Assembly: GCF_008831285.2 (NCBI RefSeq)
Contig: NC_045138.2
Coordinates: 21,797,934 to 21,861,933, forward strand
Source: Nymphaea colorata
Lineage: Eukaryota; Streptophyta; Magnoliopsida; Nymphaeales; Nymphaeaceae
Length of the DNA: 64,000 nt
Direction: 5' to 3'
The notes below the pieces were generated by a model. The model saw nothing but the letters and a program-made list of their open reading frames with translations, had not been told where the DNA came from and did not search any database. Shown piece by piece: positions 10,331-22,800 of this stretch. How positions within the stretch are numbered: position 1 is the stretch's first letter; each line of letters starts with the position of its first letter. A program made the position numbers and the translations under genes.

Positions 10331-12640
10331 CAATGGTCTCCCTCAATCATTCATAATCATTAGATAGTATGATAATGCCCCAAGCTGTAGGTACTTTTCG
10401 AGCATATATCATTATATTCTTGAATTGCTAGTTATATGTTGTTAGTTGTGGTGGCAAACTTTCTCGTTGACTGGAGTCTTTAGATGAGACTTATACGATT
10501 GGATAGATCTTGTGACCAGCTCCCCAACAACACTAAATGTGCTGAGATTGAATTATGTGCAGCCAAAAACCGGTTTTTGGAATTCTGTGTTCTTTTGAGA
10601 ATTCTGGAAAACTTAAATATGCTGTTTAAGAATTGGTGAGTTGTTTAACTATAAACGTAGGGTACTTTTAAGGAATTTAATTACAAGTTAATTGGTGGAT
10701 TAATAAAATAGATAATCATAGGATTAATGACCTTAAGTGGGATTAGAATACCTTTAGTCATGGCTTAATCATGGATTGCTGTTATTAATGAATGAGATTA
10801 ACCATTAATTTCACTACTAATTTTTAGTACTAAATTACAATTTGCTTGAAATAGAGGGGCTAAATTGAAAATTTTGGTAAGTTAAAGCGCTGGTCAAGGG
10901 TAACTCGACCAACATAGAGGAACTGTGGGAAAGAGAGAGAAGAGAGATGGAAAGAGAGAGAGCGAGAACGGGAATCTATATTGTGACTCTAAATCTTGTT
11001 ACGTATTATTTATAATTGCATGTTATGATACACTGTATGGATGTGCTCTAAATATATGATTGGTGGAAGTTAGAGTCGTGGCTGTCATGACTATGATATA
11101 TAGGTGAGTAGCCTAATTATGTGATATATGTGTGAAGGTTGTAAGTTGTGTTACATCTTGTGGAACCCTATATATTCCATTATAGAGTTATATCATCTTT
11201 CAGTGCTCAGAGTTATGTATTTGAATGTGTATTGACAGTGGAGAAGAGAAAATGGGTTGTAAAGAGGGAAATGAACATGATAAAATAGGATATTAAAAAA
11301 ACAAAGAATAGAACGGAAGATCATACATTTACTCCTGGCATCTCAAACATGCTTTTGACAAGGAGAAAATAACCACTATGCTGGTCATTCAAAGTGCAAA
11401 CAAAAAAAATGGTGCTGGTGGTGGTTAACAGATTCTAGTAGGTATTTCTTGCTGTATATCTCCATTCTATGAACACCAACTAAATTGAGACACTGAGAGC
11501 CCCTTCTTTAAAGAAGAGCCAAGAAGATCTAGTGTTAAAGAGAATGCAAGATGACTAAAAATCTTTATCAAGCAGACAACACAGTTATATTTGCAACAGG
11601 GAGGTGCTTGATACGTTGAATATCCAATGGGCTTGTCTCTGTAGTTTTAACTTTTAAGTCATACACAGTATAATTAACTAAATTACACTACGTTTGCTGT
11701 TTTGTTTCTTTTATTATTCGGCACTGAAATTTGATAATTTCTTTAGAGCATATTCATTTCTCTTATGAAAGCAAGAAATAAGGGAATGAAAAAACTGAAG
11801 ATGGTTCGGGCAAGTAAATTTCAGAACCAGAAGTCTGAGATACTCGGGATGAACAATAAGTAGCATTAAAATGAATAAATTCCGCGCCATGCAGGTCCAA
11901 TTACTGAACACCATAGGAACAAAGAAAATAAAATAAGGAAAGATTGACAGAACAATGATGAAGATGACCATAAACAAGATGAAGACCGGAGAGGTTCATT
12001 AACCAAGCATATCTGAATATTTCAGCAGTCTAACGGAAAAGACAATGAAAGAAAACATAACACAAAAAGTGGAAAAGTGGAAGGACATGAAGAAGCTAAT
12101 AAAGATGAAGCAGCAAGGAAAACAAGGAGGGCAACAATAGAGAAGTACACTCTTCAAGAGGAAGAAATTACCTGAAAGCTTGTCATCCATAAAGCCTGGA
12201 ACCAATGAGGAAGAGAAGAAGAGGAATATGAAAGGAAAAAAAGGATAATGATCTACCAAACTGCAGTGGTGCCACCATCCAGGAACCATCGGTTTCAACA
12301 GTGACCCTCAGAGTGCAATTGAATGTGTGGGTAATTCATCCAGGCAAATTAACATTAGATGATTCATCCAGATTCCAGGGTAAAGAAATCTACTTCTCCA
12401 GGAGGAAAAGCCTGATCCCTGACGTCCAACTTTTTCCACCAAAGAACTCTAGTTGCAGGTAAGTTGTTGGACGATAACTACTGTTAGAGAATATACAAGT
12501 GCTGTTGTGTGTGTGTCTGTATATATACATAGGTGGGACGGTATTATGTTGTATTACCTTTCTGTATTTTCTTCTTTTTTATCTCTATTTTTTGGATTTT
12601 TCTGTTATTTTTAAATTTGTGGCTCCACTATAGCAGCCCT
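10331..12640. other. Intergenic sequence, probably old repeat debris
   Basis: No gene recognised. A GA-rich tract lies at about 10931-10970. Two minus-strand ORFs (11714-11977 and 11999-12298) lack known motifs and are low-complexity hydrophobic shadows of AG-rich plus-strand sequence. No terminal repeats were found. Confidence 0.4.
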
Positions 12641-12654
12641 GCCCCAAACGCTAG

Positions 12655-12985
12655 TTTTCTATTTTTTATTAGTGTGGATGACATGTTAATAATAGGCAGA
12701 AATGTAGAGGAGATTAAGGAAATTAAATTCCTGTCAAAAGACAAGTTTGAAATGACAGAGCTTGGTTTTCTAACCTATATGAATTGAAGTTACCTATTCT
12801 ACCAGAGGATAAATTTTATACTAAACAAAACTTGCCTCATATATTATTGTGGTTCAGGGGTTTCAGATAATAAGGTTTTGGAAACTTTCAAAATGAAAGT
12901 TGAAGATACATTATAGACAACTTGTTAGATCACTTGTGTCTCTCGACATTACAAAGCTCAATATAACTCATGTTGTTTAGGCGAG
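12655..12985 (+). mobile_element. Decayed Ty1/copia reverse-transcriptase fragment
   Basis: The plus strand reads SVDDMLIIGRNVEEIKEI and KDKFEMTELGFLTYM, which is the YVDDM..G and F.M.DLG block of copia reverse transcriptase with the first residue changed (V/SVDDM). Decayed frames then follow with FKMKVEDTL, a stop, and SLDITKLNITHVV, matching the later YR.LVGSL.YL..TRPDI..AV region. Stops and frame changes show it is dead. It appears 5'- and 3'-truncated and abuts a GC-rich repeat. Confidence 0.75.
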
Positions 12986-13385
12986 GGGTCAGCCCAATGG
13001 TTTAGGCGAGGTTTTTTCGGGCCGACCCCTCGTTGACCGGCCCGAAAAAAATTGGCCTGGGTCGGCCCAATGGGACCCGACTCAGCTCGATTAATTTTTT
13101 AAAATTTATTATTATTTTTATTTATTAATAATATAATTTTTTATTATTAAAAATGTATTTTATATTCAGAAAATATTTTATATTTAAACAAAACGTTTTT
13201 TATTTTAATCGAGCCGGCCCTAGCTTGAGTATTGGGTATCGAGCCAGGCACAGGCTTCGATTTCGGGCGAAGTGCCGACCCGGGCCCGACTCTTATCGCG
13301 CCGGCCTGATGCCCAAGTTTAGTGGGGTTTGGTGTTGGTGCCTAGGCTGGACTAGGCACCAAAACGCCTAGCCCATGGAAGGTGA
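12975..13385. repeat. GC-rich dispersed repeat with a perfect terminal hairpin
   Basis: Two GC-rich arms (about 12975-13090 and 13205-13385) full of GGCCCG/CGGGCC-type words surround an extremely AT-rich core. Near the right end TTGGTGCCTAG (13335-13345) and CTAGGCACCAA (13352-13362) form an 11-bp perfect stem with a 6-nt loop. Such CCCGAC/GGGCCG-rich units are common non-autonomous transposon debris in plants. No target duplication was recognised. Confidence 0.5.
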
Positions 13386-14159
13386 CTTTTCACCTTCCTT
13401 CTTTAAGAATAACCGATTCAATAACGAAATTGCTTTCTAACTTTTCATAACTGATCAATTTCAACATGGTGACTGTTTGTAGCTTTGTACCAAATGTCAA
13501 AGGCTATGTCACACTGCACCCGAGTCGTGTAGGTGTGGCTCCTGCACACACCCAATGCCGGTCAATGAGAGTCGGGTGTGGTCAGCTGCACCCGACCAAG
13601 ATTGTTCGATTTTGGTGCGCACCCGACTAGGGTCAAACATGAGTCAGGTGCGGTCAATCATGATGAGACTCCATCTGTCTATTTTTTTATTTATTTTTAT
13701 CATTTGTTAAAACTAAAAGTTAAAGCACAATAGTGTGCCAAATTGGTTGGAGCTGGTAATCGGGAGATCTTCCCTTGACGGCCTACACCATTAGTGATGC
13801 TCCTGAACAGAGACGAACCTCAATTTTGGCTACATCTCCTGGAGGCTATATATGCCCAAAAATCGCAAAATTTTACTTCAGCAGGTTTCTGAGACATTGT
13901 ATCACTGGCCATAAGAATCTTATCATGAGTACTTGTTAACGAGAAAGTTTCATGTTACAAGGAAATCAGCTTGCTTCTTATCACAAGTTTACATTTTACA
14001 CCGTCCATGATTCAAAGAGACAGGTGGCGCTGCACAGTTTGCTTTCAGTCATTGTAGATGTAGCTGGAGGAAGCATCATTGGATACTTCAGACTGGATTT
14101 GTTCTTGTGAAAAAGCCTATATCATTAGGAAGAGACGGGGCAAAGAGAAGCAGCTGATT
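13386..14159. other. 3' flank of the TLC gene
   Basis: No gene seen. About 13515-13660 is enriched in GCACCCGAC and its complement GTCGGGTG, probably another fragment of a GC-rich repeat. The last few hundred bases should hold the 3' UTR of the minus-strand TLC gene. Confidence 0.45.
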
Positions 14160-17100
14160 TCAGTTCCCATGAACTTGAGCTTGCTCCCGCCTGTATGCTT
14201 TCAAGAGGTCTCGCCCAAGAAAAAAGTTGAGCAGATTCATTCCAGCCATGCCAGTCAGAGCAAGTGGGAGGGCCACACCTCTCTCAAACTTGTGAGCATC
14301 TCTAATGAGCTTATAGGTGATGAGGACATGGCATACTAGCCTGGCTGTAAAGAATGCCAGCCAGTTGAACACCCACTCCAATTGCACGACTCTCATTTTC
14401 CCATCACGAACTCCTGACATTCTGCGTATTTTCCTTAGATGCAAGAAGATCGAATGTAGCTGCACAGAAACACAATTTATGTAAGAGAAAAAGAGAGAGA
14501 GGTTGGTAATCAGAGATGAAAATTTCATGTGCCTTAGCAATCTAATTTGGTGATTTTCGTTGATTTTGAATGACATTGAAGATATCAGCATAAGTAGAGT
14601 TTCAGTTGTACCTCACACACAAGAGACAGGATAAGGTAGTTGATCGTAATGTTCCTATACAGGGCAAGAGTAAAGCAGATGAGCAGGACCAAATGGTGTA
14701 ACAAGATGGAAGGGATCCAGCCGCTATACAATCGATAATGCAGCATGTCCCACTGATCATATGCAAAGTAACCACAGGAGAAGCACAATGCAGAGTATGC
14801 ACCAGACCACAAGCCATCAACTAACTGCTTGTGTTCAAACATCTCCTTGATACCCTTCTTCATCCATTCATTTGCCAATATCAGTACAACTGCACCTCAA
14901 ACATGAAACTTCAGCTTAAAAGCAAGCAGAACACATGGTTATTAGAAGAAATAATTGCACACAAGGATATCATATCAGCAAGGGAAATCAGATCTGCCCA
15001 TTAAGAGAATCTAACATGATTTCACCAAGTTGGTTTTACACATTATCTAACACTTAGGTAAATACCATGACACTCATGGCTCCATCAGTGCTTGAAAGAC
15101 GCGTAAAACCACTCTACATGAAAGATAAACATGTAATAGACAGAAAAAAACACTTTAAGGTTCCTTGAAACTTCTTTGTCTAGGTGCGTCACCAACTGTA
15201 CAAGCATGTATTGATCGGCCTAGGGGTCAGATGGCCTAGAAAAAGGTTTAGCAAGTATAGGATTTCTACTAACTGATAGCATAAGACAGTTTAAACAAAA
15301 AGATCAAGGTGGATAAGCACCATATTGCATTCTTTAATGGCATGGCTAGACTTTAACAATTTCAGGAATTCCTCACAGATATTTAGTTTCCTGTATGTCA
15401 CATGGTAACAGTGAAGTTGATAACAAAGGAAACCAAAAGTCTCTTGGAACCAAAGTCTAAATTACACACTATTTCTAGCAGAAAAGCTTCCATGCTGACA
15501 AGATAGCAACAACAGCATCTGGTGTGTTCTTCATCTAGTGATATGAAGTGCAGTAAGGAGGTAATTGCCACATGAAGATGCTGGCAGACTATGCATAGGT
15601 ACCCCTTCTCAAGAGTAAAGTGTTTAATACATGAACAATAGCATCTACAGGCAGCAGTGTGACAATAGATTAGAAGGGCATGCCACTGATCAAAAAGCAC
15701 TCCTGTTTGGAATTTAGTTCAAGATCAGTCTATAAGTTTGTGTGCATCCCCAAATATCGAACAGATTCAACCATGTCCCATCAAATCCTTGGCTTCCCCA
15801 TTCTTTCCTTATATTAATAGTTCATCAGTGGGAAATCTAGCACAAGTTGAGCCATGGACTTAAAACACCCTTGTCCCCCTGTGAGAGCCAACGAGTCATC
15901 TTAACTATGAGAGAGGAACCACCACCTACAAGTTACCGTCTAGCTATGTTGCATGGACATGGTGACAACTGACAACATTTGACAAGTTATGCAAGTGTGG
16001 AACACCATAAGATTACAATTTGGACATAGTTGTATATATTTTATCCTTCTTCCGTTTATTTCCGAACCACAAGGGAGAGAAGGAGGTGCAACACTTCAAC
16101 CCTTTTCTGCTAAAAAAGAAAAAAAATAAAAAAATAAAAAAAGTCATAACGATTAATGGGAGAAAAAAGGCACAATGATTAAGAAGTGTCCATGGAGAGT
16201 CAGTGATGGTGCTGGCATGTAGAAATGTTGGACATGACTCTTCATGCTTATAGAAGTGCCCATGTAAAATAGCTTTCTAGTCAAAATATGAACAATAACA
16301 TCTACAGACAGCAGTGTGACCACAAAAGGACATGCAAGTGAAGATCAGAAAGCACCCACATTCCATACCTAGTTCAACCTCAGTCCATCAAATTATTCCG
16401 TGCATTCTCAAATACTGGAAAGGATTCAGCAATTTCTCATTAAACTCTTGGCTTCCTCATTTTTTCCTCCAATCAGTGGTGCACCAGTAGATAAATCTAA
16501 GCACAAGTTGGACAGTGATCCAAAAGTGCACTTGCCTTATGAGAGCAAAAGAATCTATCTTAACTGTCTCCTGTAGCCACTGAAAGCTTCTATCAACATC
16601 AACAGCTTGATCCACAAGTCACTTTCCAATCCTGAAAGTTGACTGGATATTTGTTGAGTTTACGCTGTTTCAAGAGGATAACTCCACACATGAAGGATAA
16701 TAATGAGAAATTTGATCCGAGCAAAGCGGATGCTTGACTGCAGGTGAACTCATTGACTAAGTTCCAACTTTTCCAAGAACCTCTACATAAAGTGCTGAAG
16801 AAAATGTGTTATCTTCAACGATGTCTAAATCAAGCACAGGTACAATGATGATGATAATGTGTATTTCTCATCTACGCAAGATAATTCAGTCTACACCGAC
16901 AATTATTTCATGAGTGACATGAAGGCAGTTAGTTCATATGTCGACACGAAAGCTATTCACATGCTCATCCACATGACAGTGAGGAAATGTTCAAGTTCTA
17001 GGACCAATGCTTTAGCTCTTTCTGCCAAATATGAGAATTCAAGGCCTAACTCTTAAACGGGTGGGCTGGATATACCTTCTAGTACTAGTAACCCTGAGGC

Positions 17101-19780
17101 ATATAGGAGAAGATCTAGCTTGTTACGGAATTCATCTGGTTCTGATGATCTGCAGATCTGATGCCCCGTACATTCAGCTTCTAGATCAAGTTGAAAGGGT
17201 GTGAGTGGAAATGCAGACCCAAGTACCTTGGCAATGGATAAAGTGCTTTGAGCAGGCCTCCATCTAGGTGCATGGAGTATAGGTGAATGTATTTGTGGTA
17301 CAGTCTATGGAAAGGGAACATGTGTGGATTATGCTTTGAAGCTGAGATGTGCTTAGAATGAAAAAAAGATTCAACGAGAACAGTGAAAATCCTAAGGTTC
17401 ACCACATCCAAAGGCAACAGCTTTACTCAGAGTTCCAGCTACTATTACAGGAGTGTTGCACCAATGGAGAAAAGAGAAGGTCAACAAAGTTTAATGAACA
17501 AGAGTTTGAGATTAACCAACTTCAATGAGTGTTGTGGAAAAGAACAGGTCAGAAAAGTTCAATGAATAACTTCAGTTTAACTGACTCAGCGCCCTAGAAG
17601 ATAACATTATACCATTAGCTCTTTGGGTGCCATTTCTCTTCATGTGACACCAATAGCACTCAGTCCAGAAATTTTCATAGTGTCACACTGTCACTTCAAC
17701 AATAGATCTATGTGCTTCTGTCCAAAAGATAGGCTGCACCATAAACCAATAGCCAAAAAGAGGAAACCATTCTCATGCTTATGTCAAAACAAGGTTCTAA
17801 CTTCTAATACAGCATGTCTAGGACACTGTTAGCCATGGAGTGAAGCTTGAGCCAGTCAAGCAGGGCTAAGATTTCCAACAAAAGAATTAATTGTTTGCAT
17901 GGCTTTCTTGTGGGCCAAATTACAAGTAGAGTTGTATTTGTTCATATAATTTCAATTGCAGGCAAAATGCTCTCCACTGTCTGATCATCCTAACCAGTCA
18001 AATGGACTTAATCAGGTTAGTACAGGCACCAGGCTAGCAGCTTGAGGGTTCTTCATTATTATACAGGTTCACATCTATGCATTAAGGAAACCAGTGGGTT
18101 TCTGGTTCTGTCAAACAGACGGTTCCTCAATGGAAGCTGAGATTCAGGGATCTGCCACCTAAGTTGTAAAAATCACACCTAGATGGGCTCTAGGCAGCAA
18201 CCTTTTCAATTAGGCTGGGCTCCCTAAGCACCCAAACTAAAAAAAGAAACTGAAAATTTTCTTCCTTCTACTTTTCCCCTTTTTATCCTTTTTTCTTCTT
18301 ATTTTCCCCCTCTCTTCTTGTTCTTCTCCTTCTCCTTCTCCTTCTTCCTCTTTTTCTTTCATGTACTGTTTTTGGCACACCTAGGTGCCACCTAGTCCTT
18401 ATTGAAGGTCAAATACCTAAGCTTACGTAGGGCTTTTGACTACTAATTCTGCTGTCTGGCCCAATCTACACCAGAAAAGATCAAGTCATTGAACTAACAC
18501 TGGACCAGACCTGGATTAAATGGCTGCCCCCCATGCTCAATCTCCTCATTGGCGCTCTGGATCAAAAATCTGAACAAACATCATTTGATAGTGGTGGTCG
18601 TCAAGCAATCTCGGCCATTGCTTGTGTCTCGTTGACTCCGCACTACCTAGGATTGCATCAATTTTTACCCTAAATATGACAGAAATTGCTTATGTGTTCT
18701 TCATTCCTCGCTACCTAGAATAAGATGTTCGTGTTTTTCCAAATATGGCAGGGATGTCTCACTTGATAGCCAAAGATTAGTTTACCAGTTGCCTTGCGAA
18801 CTGAGAAGGGGCTTCAGTCTAGAAAAATTTGTGCAACAGATGATATGATCTTCATGGGACAAGTGCTTTGTTTTCCATCACTTGCCAAAGAAAAAAACGT
18901 TGAAAGTGATGCTTGATTGTTGATTTATTTTCTCAAGAGACTGCGGAGTTTGCCAACTGCAACTACGCCTCTTTTCATCCTTCATAGGCATCTATTTGGT
19001 GAAGAATTTTCCTTTCATGGTTGTCAGGTGCAGGACTCAAGTGACTATAAGACCGGTCCCATTCTTCACTTGAGAACAACATACATGCATTATAAGGGAG
19101 TTCAGTACCGCCTGTATCACATAGCTCTCCTATAAACTCGCTCTTATACTCCATTTCATTCCTCGCCGTTCTTTGCATGCTCGTCATCACCTCGCTGCTA
19201 TATGAATCACTCTGTATACAAAATACCCTAGAAGAAAGTGTCTGCTGCCTGCTATAAGCATCAAACAAACCCACTAAGCTCAAGCTATCAGCATATTCTC
19301 TCCGCAGCAACAGCAGAGACTAACGAAATTCTTCTCCACCAACGAAAAAACACGCTTTTTACTGCTTGCAAGAAAGAAACGACGAAGTAGAAGAACCACC
19401 AAAGTTTTGGAATTCCTTAAATTCCATAGAATAGCTCAACGGAACCAAATAATTTAAGCAAATTCATATAGAAAAGAAGAGAAAGAACATTTAGGGGAAG
19501 GATGAGGGAGCGCACCAAAGAGGGAGGAGAACGAGGAATGAAGCAAGGAAACGCAGGTATTGACGAAGAGCGGGTCCTTAGAGACAGTAAGACGGAGGAT
19601 CCAGTTGGCCCCCTGGAAGAAGAGGCAGCCCCACAGCACGACCAAGAGCTCCCTCCTACCGTTGAACACGATCTCGAAGAGCACAGACACTGCCCACAAG
19701 ATTAACGTGGCCAAGAAGAAGGCGCCGGACCCCGATGACTCCATCTTCTTCCTTTCCGCCCTCTCCCTCCCACCAGCCAT
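14160..19780 (-). CDS. TLC (TRAM-LAG1-CLN8) domain membrane protein
   Basis: Three minus-strand exons join in phase: 19516-19780, 14612-14889 and 14160-14459, giving 280 aa. Introns are about 4.6 kb and 152 bp. The product has five to six hydrophobic helices. Exon 1 carries an N-terminal helix (FLATLILWAVSVLFEIVF) and a second region ending SLLHSSFSSLF. Exon 2 has GYFAYDQWDML followed by ILLHHLVLLICFTLALY; the paired histidines match the TLC His motif. Exon 3 has FLHLRKIRRM and ends with a long helix and a basic tail. TLC proteins sit in the ER or other internal membranes and are linked to lipid sensing or sphingolipid and membrane composition; the specific role here is unknown. In-frame ATGs also exist at 19816 and 19744. 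I chose 19780 for its strong context (GAAATGG). Gene structure is confident, function only at domain level. Confidence 0.85.
15590..16570. repeat. Diverged tandem duplication inside intron 1 of the TLC gene
   Basis: A segment of roughly 320 bp at about 15620-15915 is repeated at about 16285-16570. Shared landmarks in the same order include GAACAATA-CATCTACAG-CAGCAGTGTGAC, CTTGGCTTCC-CATT-TTTCC, TCAGT-G, AAATCTA-GCACAAGTTG and CTTAACT. The copies look roughly 70% alike by eye, so the event is old. No coding potential was seen in either copy. Confidence 0.65.
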
Positions 19781-20257
19781 TTCTGCGCACCTACCTCTTA
19801 CAACCGTCCATCGCATCCCATCATCATCATTACTACCACCAAATTCTCTCCACAGAAACTGGTTCCTCTCCCACTGGTAGTGAAACCTTATACCACATGA
19901 GGTAGAGGAACTCCAAGGCAGAGCAGCAGGATTGGCCTTTTCTTATTTTTGACGCTTCTTCGTTCCTGGAAGAATTCTGTAATTCTCTCATCCTGCTAAT
20001 TGTCGTTATTATCGATGAACTCCATTAACATGGGGAGGTGGTTGCGCGACAAGGAGAGCATCAGCTTCTCTGGCATACAGTGAATGCGGCCATGTCAACG
20101 CATCAGCAATAATAAATTATTGTTGTAAACATTTTCTAACCCTTGTATGAAGGCAAACTCACAAAATCATCTCAAATTTTGATGCATTTGCTGAATTCCA
20201 ACTTATTGAGCGGTTTAGCGATCGGGGTCTAAAACGGGCCCCCCTCCTTCTCTATGG
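19781..20257. other. 5' flank of the TLC gene
   Basis: Probable promoter and leader of the minus-strand TLC gene, by position only. No recognisable element was found. Confidence 0.4.
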
Positions 20258-20780
20258 GTAGGGATGTTCAACGAGGTGGGCGAGCTCGACCTGGAATCGA
20301 CTCATATATTGCTTGTTTGTTGAATAATGATCCTTATCTTCTCAAGCTATGAAAAAAAAAGCAACTTTAATATTCTTCTATGGTTCTTTTTTAAAACATA
20401 AATTATTCATTAAAAACAGTCTAGAAAAAGCACCAGCCTAAATTTCATTGCTTACATAAAAAATCAATTATATACTGATTCATACAACCTACCACTGAAA
20501 CCAAGAAACTATTATCTGGTTTGCGACTTGCGGTAAGAGGTAGAAGGAAGAAAAGGAAGTAGAATGAAAGACAGGGAGAGAGGGAGAAATGGAAAATAAA
20601 AAGAAAGAGAGTAAAAAGACATAAAAGGAGAAATGAAAAACAAACGAGCCCAAACAAGTTTAACAAGTCAAGCTCATTTAATTCGAATTCGAGTCGATTA
20701 TAACTTAAGTTTTAACTCAAGCTTGGAACTCGATGTGTTTAATAAATGAGTCAAGCTGGATCTTGAGTTGGCTTGACTAG
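20258..20780. repeat. Dispersed repeat with GCTCGA/TCGAGC words
   Basis: It begins TAGGGATGTTCAACGAGG followed by GGGCGAGCTCGACC, and ends in a region of GAGTCGATT, CAAGCTTGGAACTCG and GAGTCAAGCTGG words. The layout resembles the non-autonomous TAGGGATG-type plant transposon debris also seen at 5448. No clean right terminus or target duplication was found. Confidence 0.4.
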
Positions 20781-20934
20781 TTGTATATTGATCAATGGGG
20801 AAGAAGGTGTTTTTATCGTTTTGAAAACATTAAAATATTTTCAGATGTTTTGTTAATAGTTTTTCTTCTAATTTTTGCCTTTATAAGAGATTCTTCCTTT
20901 TTATGACCATTGAAGAGAGAGAGAGTGTGTGAGT

Positions 20935-21244
20935 GAGCCGATAAAATGAAAATATATAGTAAAATTTGGGGACAAGAAGTCCCCTAAGTACATAAGCAAA
21001 CCGCAGAAACGAAATATAAGAAGAAAATATACAAGTTAGTATCACAATATAACGTAATAAGAGAGGTGGAGAGAGAGTGGACAGACGGAACAGCAGAATC
21101 ACCCAGCAGTAGACGAAAGACGGCGCCGTAGCCAAATAGCAAAGTGAACATCTCCCTGCACAAGGCGTGCCACAGACTCCGACGATGAGAAGGTGTCCCT
21201 GAATACCCTGTTGTTGCGCTCTTCTCAAATGCACTACCAAGAAG

Positions 21245-21248
<4 letters not shown>
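20935..21248 (-). mobile_element. L1-type LINE 3' end, 5'-truncated copy 1
   Basis: Read on the minus strand, the piece begins in the C-terminal end of a LINE reverse-transcriptase ORF (EERNNRVFRDTF, then ESVARLVQGDVHFA) with stops nearby. It then runs through a 3' untranslated part and ends ...TTTTATCGGCTC at 20935, next to a (TC)n/(AC)n tract. The IWEERNNRVF block is diagnostic of the region after the zf-RVT domain in plant L1 elements. Its 5' end is at the (TC)n tract of copy 2, so it is heavily truncated or interrupted. Confidence 0.75.

Positions 21249-21301
<53 letters not shown>
21249..21301. repeat. (GA)n microsatellite between two LINE ends
   Basis: About 26 perfect GA units. On the minus strand this is a (TC)n tail directly after the ...TTTTATCGGC end of LINE copy 2. 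Confidence 0.95.
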
Positions 21302-21303
<2 letters not shown>

Positions 21304-21990
21304 GATAAAATGGGAATGTATATCAAAATTGGGGGACAAGACGTCCCCTAGATACAAAAAATGGGGACAAGAAGTCCCCTAGTTACAGTAACAAACCGTA
21401 AAACAAAAGCAAAAGAGGAAGTATAAATACAACATACAGAAAAATAAAAAAATGGGTAGAAAAAGAGTGGAAGGACGGACCAACATCATCTCCCAGTCGC
21501 AAAAAGAGGACGACATCACAGCTGAATGAAAAAATGAACATCTCCCTGCACAAGCCGAGCCACAGACTCCGGCAAAGAGAAGGTGCCCCTAAAGACCCTG
21601 TTGTTACGCTCTTCCCAAATGCGCCACCAAGCTGAAATGAGCCATAACCTCCAAACACGGCCCCCAAGAAACAGGCAAATTGGGGGGATGACAGAAAAGA
21701 AAAAGAAGACGAATAGAAGGTGAGTTTGTAAGGCTACCAACAAGGGAATGCTAGGCAGAGGCAAGGACAGTAAAGAAGAAAGGACAAGATGTAAAAAGGT
21801 GGACCCGAGACTCAGCCGTGGTGAGATAGAGGGGACACTGGTTAGCTAAACTGATTCCAAGGCGCTGTAAGTGGTCAAAAGTATTAATGTGGCCAGCAAG
21901 AAGAAGCCAAGCAAAAGCAATAGCACGAGGAGAGGGACCAGAGGACCAAAAGGATCAGGGTGACGAGAGAGAGAAGGGCATTCTTGTTGC
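21302..21990 (-). mobile_element. L1-type LINE 3' end, 5'-truncated copy 2
   Basis: On the minus strand, about 21960-21780 reads PSPRAIAFAWLLLAGHINTF, LQRLGISLANQCPLYLTT and ESRVHLFTSCPF, a zf-RVT domain (the W.LL.G...T...L.RRG....C..C...ES..HLF..CPF pattern). After a stop and frame changes come LISAWWRIWEERNNRVFRGT and ESVARLVQGDVHFFIQL. The 3' untranslated part contains two copies of a GGGGACAAGA-GTCCCCTA motif and ends ...TTTTATCGGCTC at 21299-21310. Closely related to copy 1. The element is dead and 5'-truncated. Confidence 0.82.
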
Positions 21991-22614
21991 AGGAAGAAAA
22001 AGAAGCTGTGAATGGTGGCGGGGACGGAAAAGGCTTTTCACATGTAACCACAAGAAAAGCTTCATCAATTCTTCTCGCGGAACAGAGAGGAGCAGAATCT
22101 TTGCAAGGAAAAAGACATGTTGGCAAGAAAGGAATTTTTTTATTTTGAATCAAATTTAAGTTCAATCCAGAATTGACTCTTGCTTGTAGAAACAAAATTT
22201 GCTGTAACGTATTCTTTGATTTTGTGGTAGTGACAACTCTCTACATCCATAAATGTAGTAGAACATTGTCTCCGAACCACTTAAAATCCGTCTTTCCTCC
22301 TTCAATTCTCTCTTGATGCCCAAAGGGAGAGTGAGAGAGATCGTTCCTAACACACCTAGTGTTAGTAATAGACATACCAGTTTGAGAAACACAATTGAGG
22401 TAGAAGAAGAAGCCACATAAACATAAAATGCTGTAATTGTATGACTATGATACCTACATCCTTTGTTGGTTGTCTCCTTTCTTTTAGACATTTTCAAAGC
22501 GGGATTTTCCCTTATATGTTTCATCTTGGTACATGTAGATCCACTTTTTGAGGATCTAATTTTTGATATAGAATTGGAAGCATTATCACAATCTAGTTCA
22601 ATAGCAAAAAAGAA

Positions 22615-22615
<1 letters not shown>
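21991..22615. other. Sequence between LINE copies, no gene seen
   Basis: Short ORFs lack recognisable domains. It may contain further decayed LINE or host sequence. Confidence 0.35.

Positions 22616-22709
<94 letters not shown>
22616..22709. repeat. (TA)n microsatellite, 94 bp
   Basis: An uninterrupted (TA)47 run. It sits just beyond a third LINE-type 3' end: the minus strand of 22722-22755 is the same ...ATATACATTTTCATTTTATCGGCTC ending, followed by a short T/C-rich link and then the TA run. Confidence 0.95.
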
Positions 22710-22712
<3 letters not shown>

Positions 22713-22721
22713 AAAGAAAGA

Positions 22722-22800
22722 GAGCCGATAAAATGAAAATGTATATCAAAATATGAAAACAAAGAGAGAGAGGAAAAGGAAAGTTGGTAAAAAGCCAGAC
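22722..22800 (-). mobile_element. Third LINE 3' terminus (very short fragment)
   Basis: Only the terminal part is recognisable. TTTGATATACATTTTCATTT followed by TATCGGCTC on the minus strand is shared with copies 1 and 2. Coding sequence was not found upstream of it. Confidence 0.55.

Noticed and set aside
11714-12298. Two minus-strand hydrophobic ORFs
   Set aside because: Low-complexity Phe/Leu/Ser composition opposite AG-rich DNA; no family recognised.
14602-14820. Alternative-frame ORF over TLC exon 2
   Set aside because: Shadow frame; the other frame carries the TLC histidine motif and joins its neighbours in phase.
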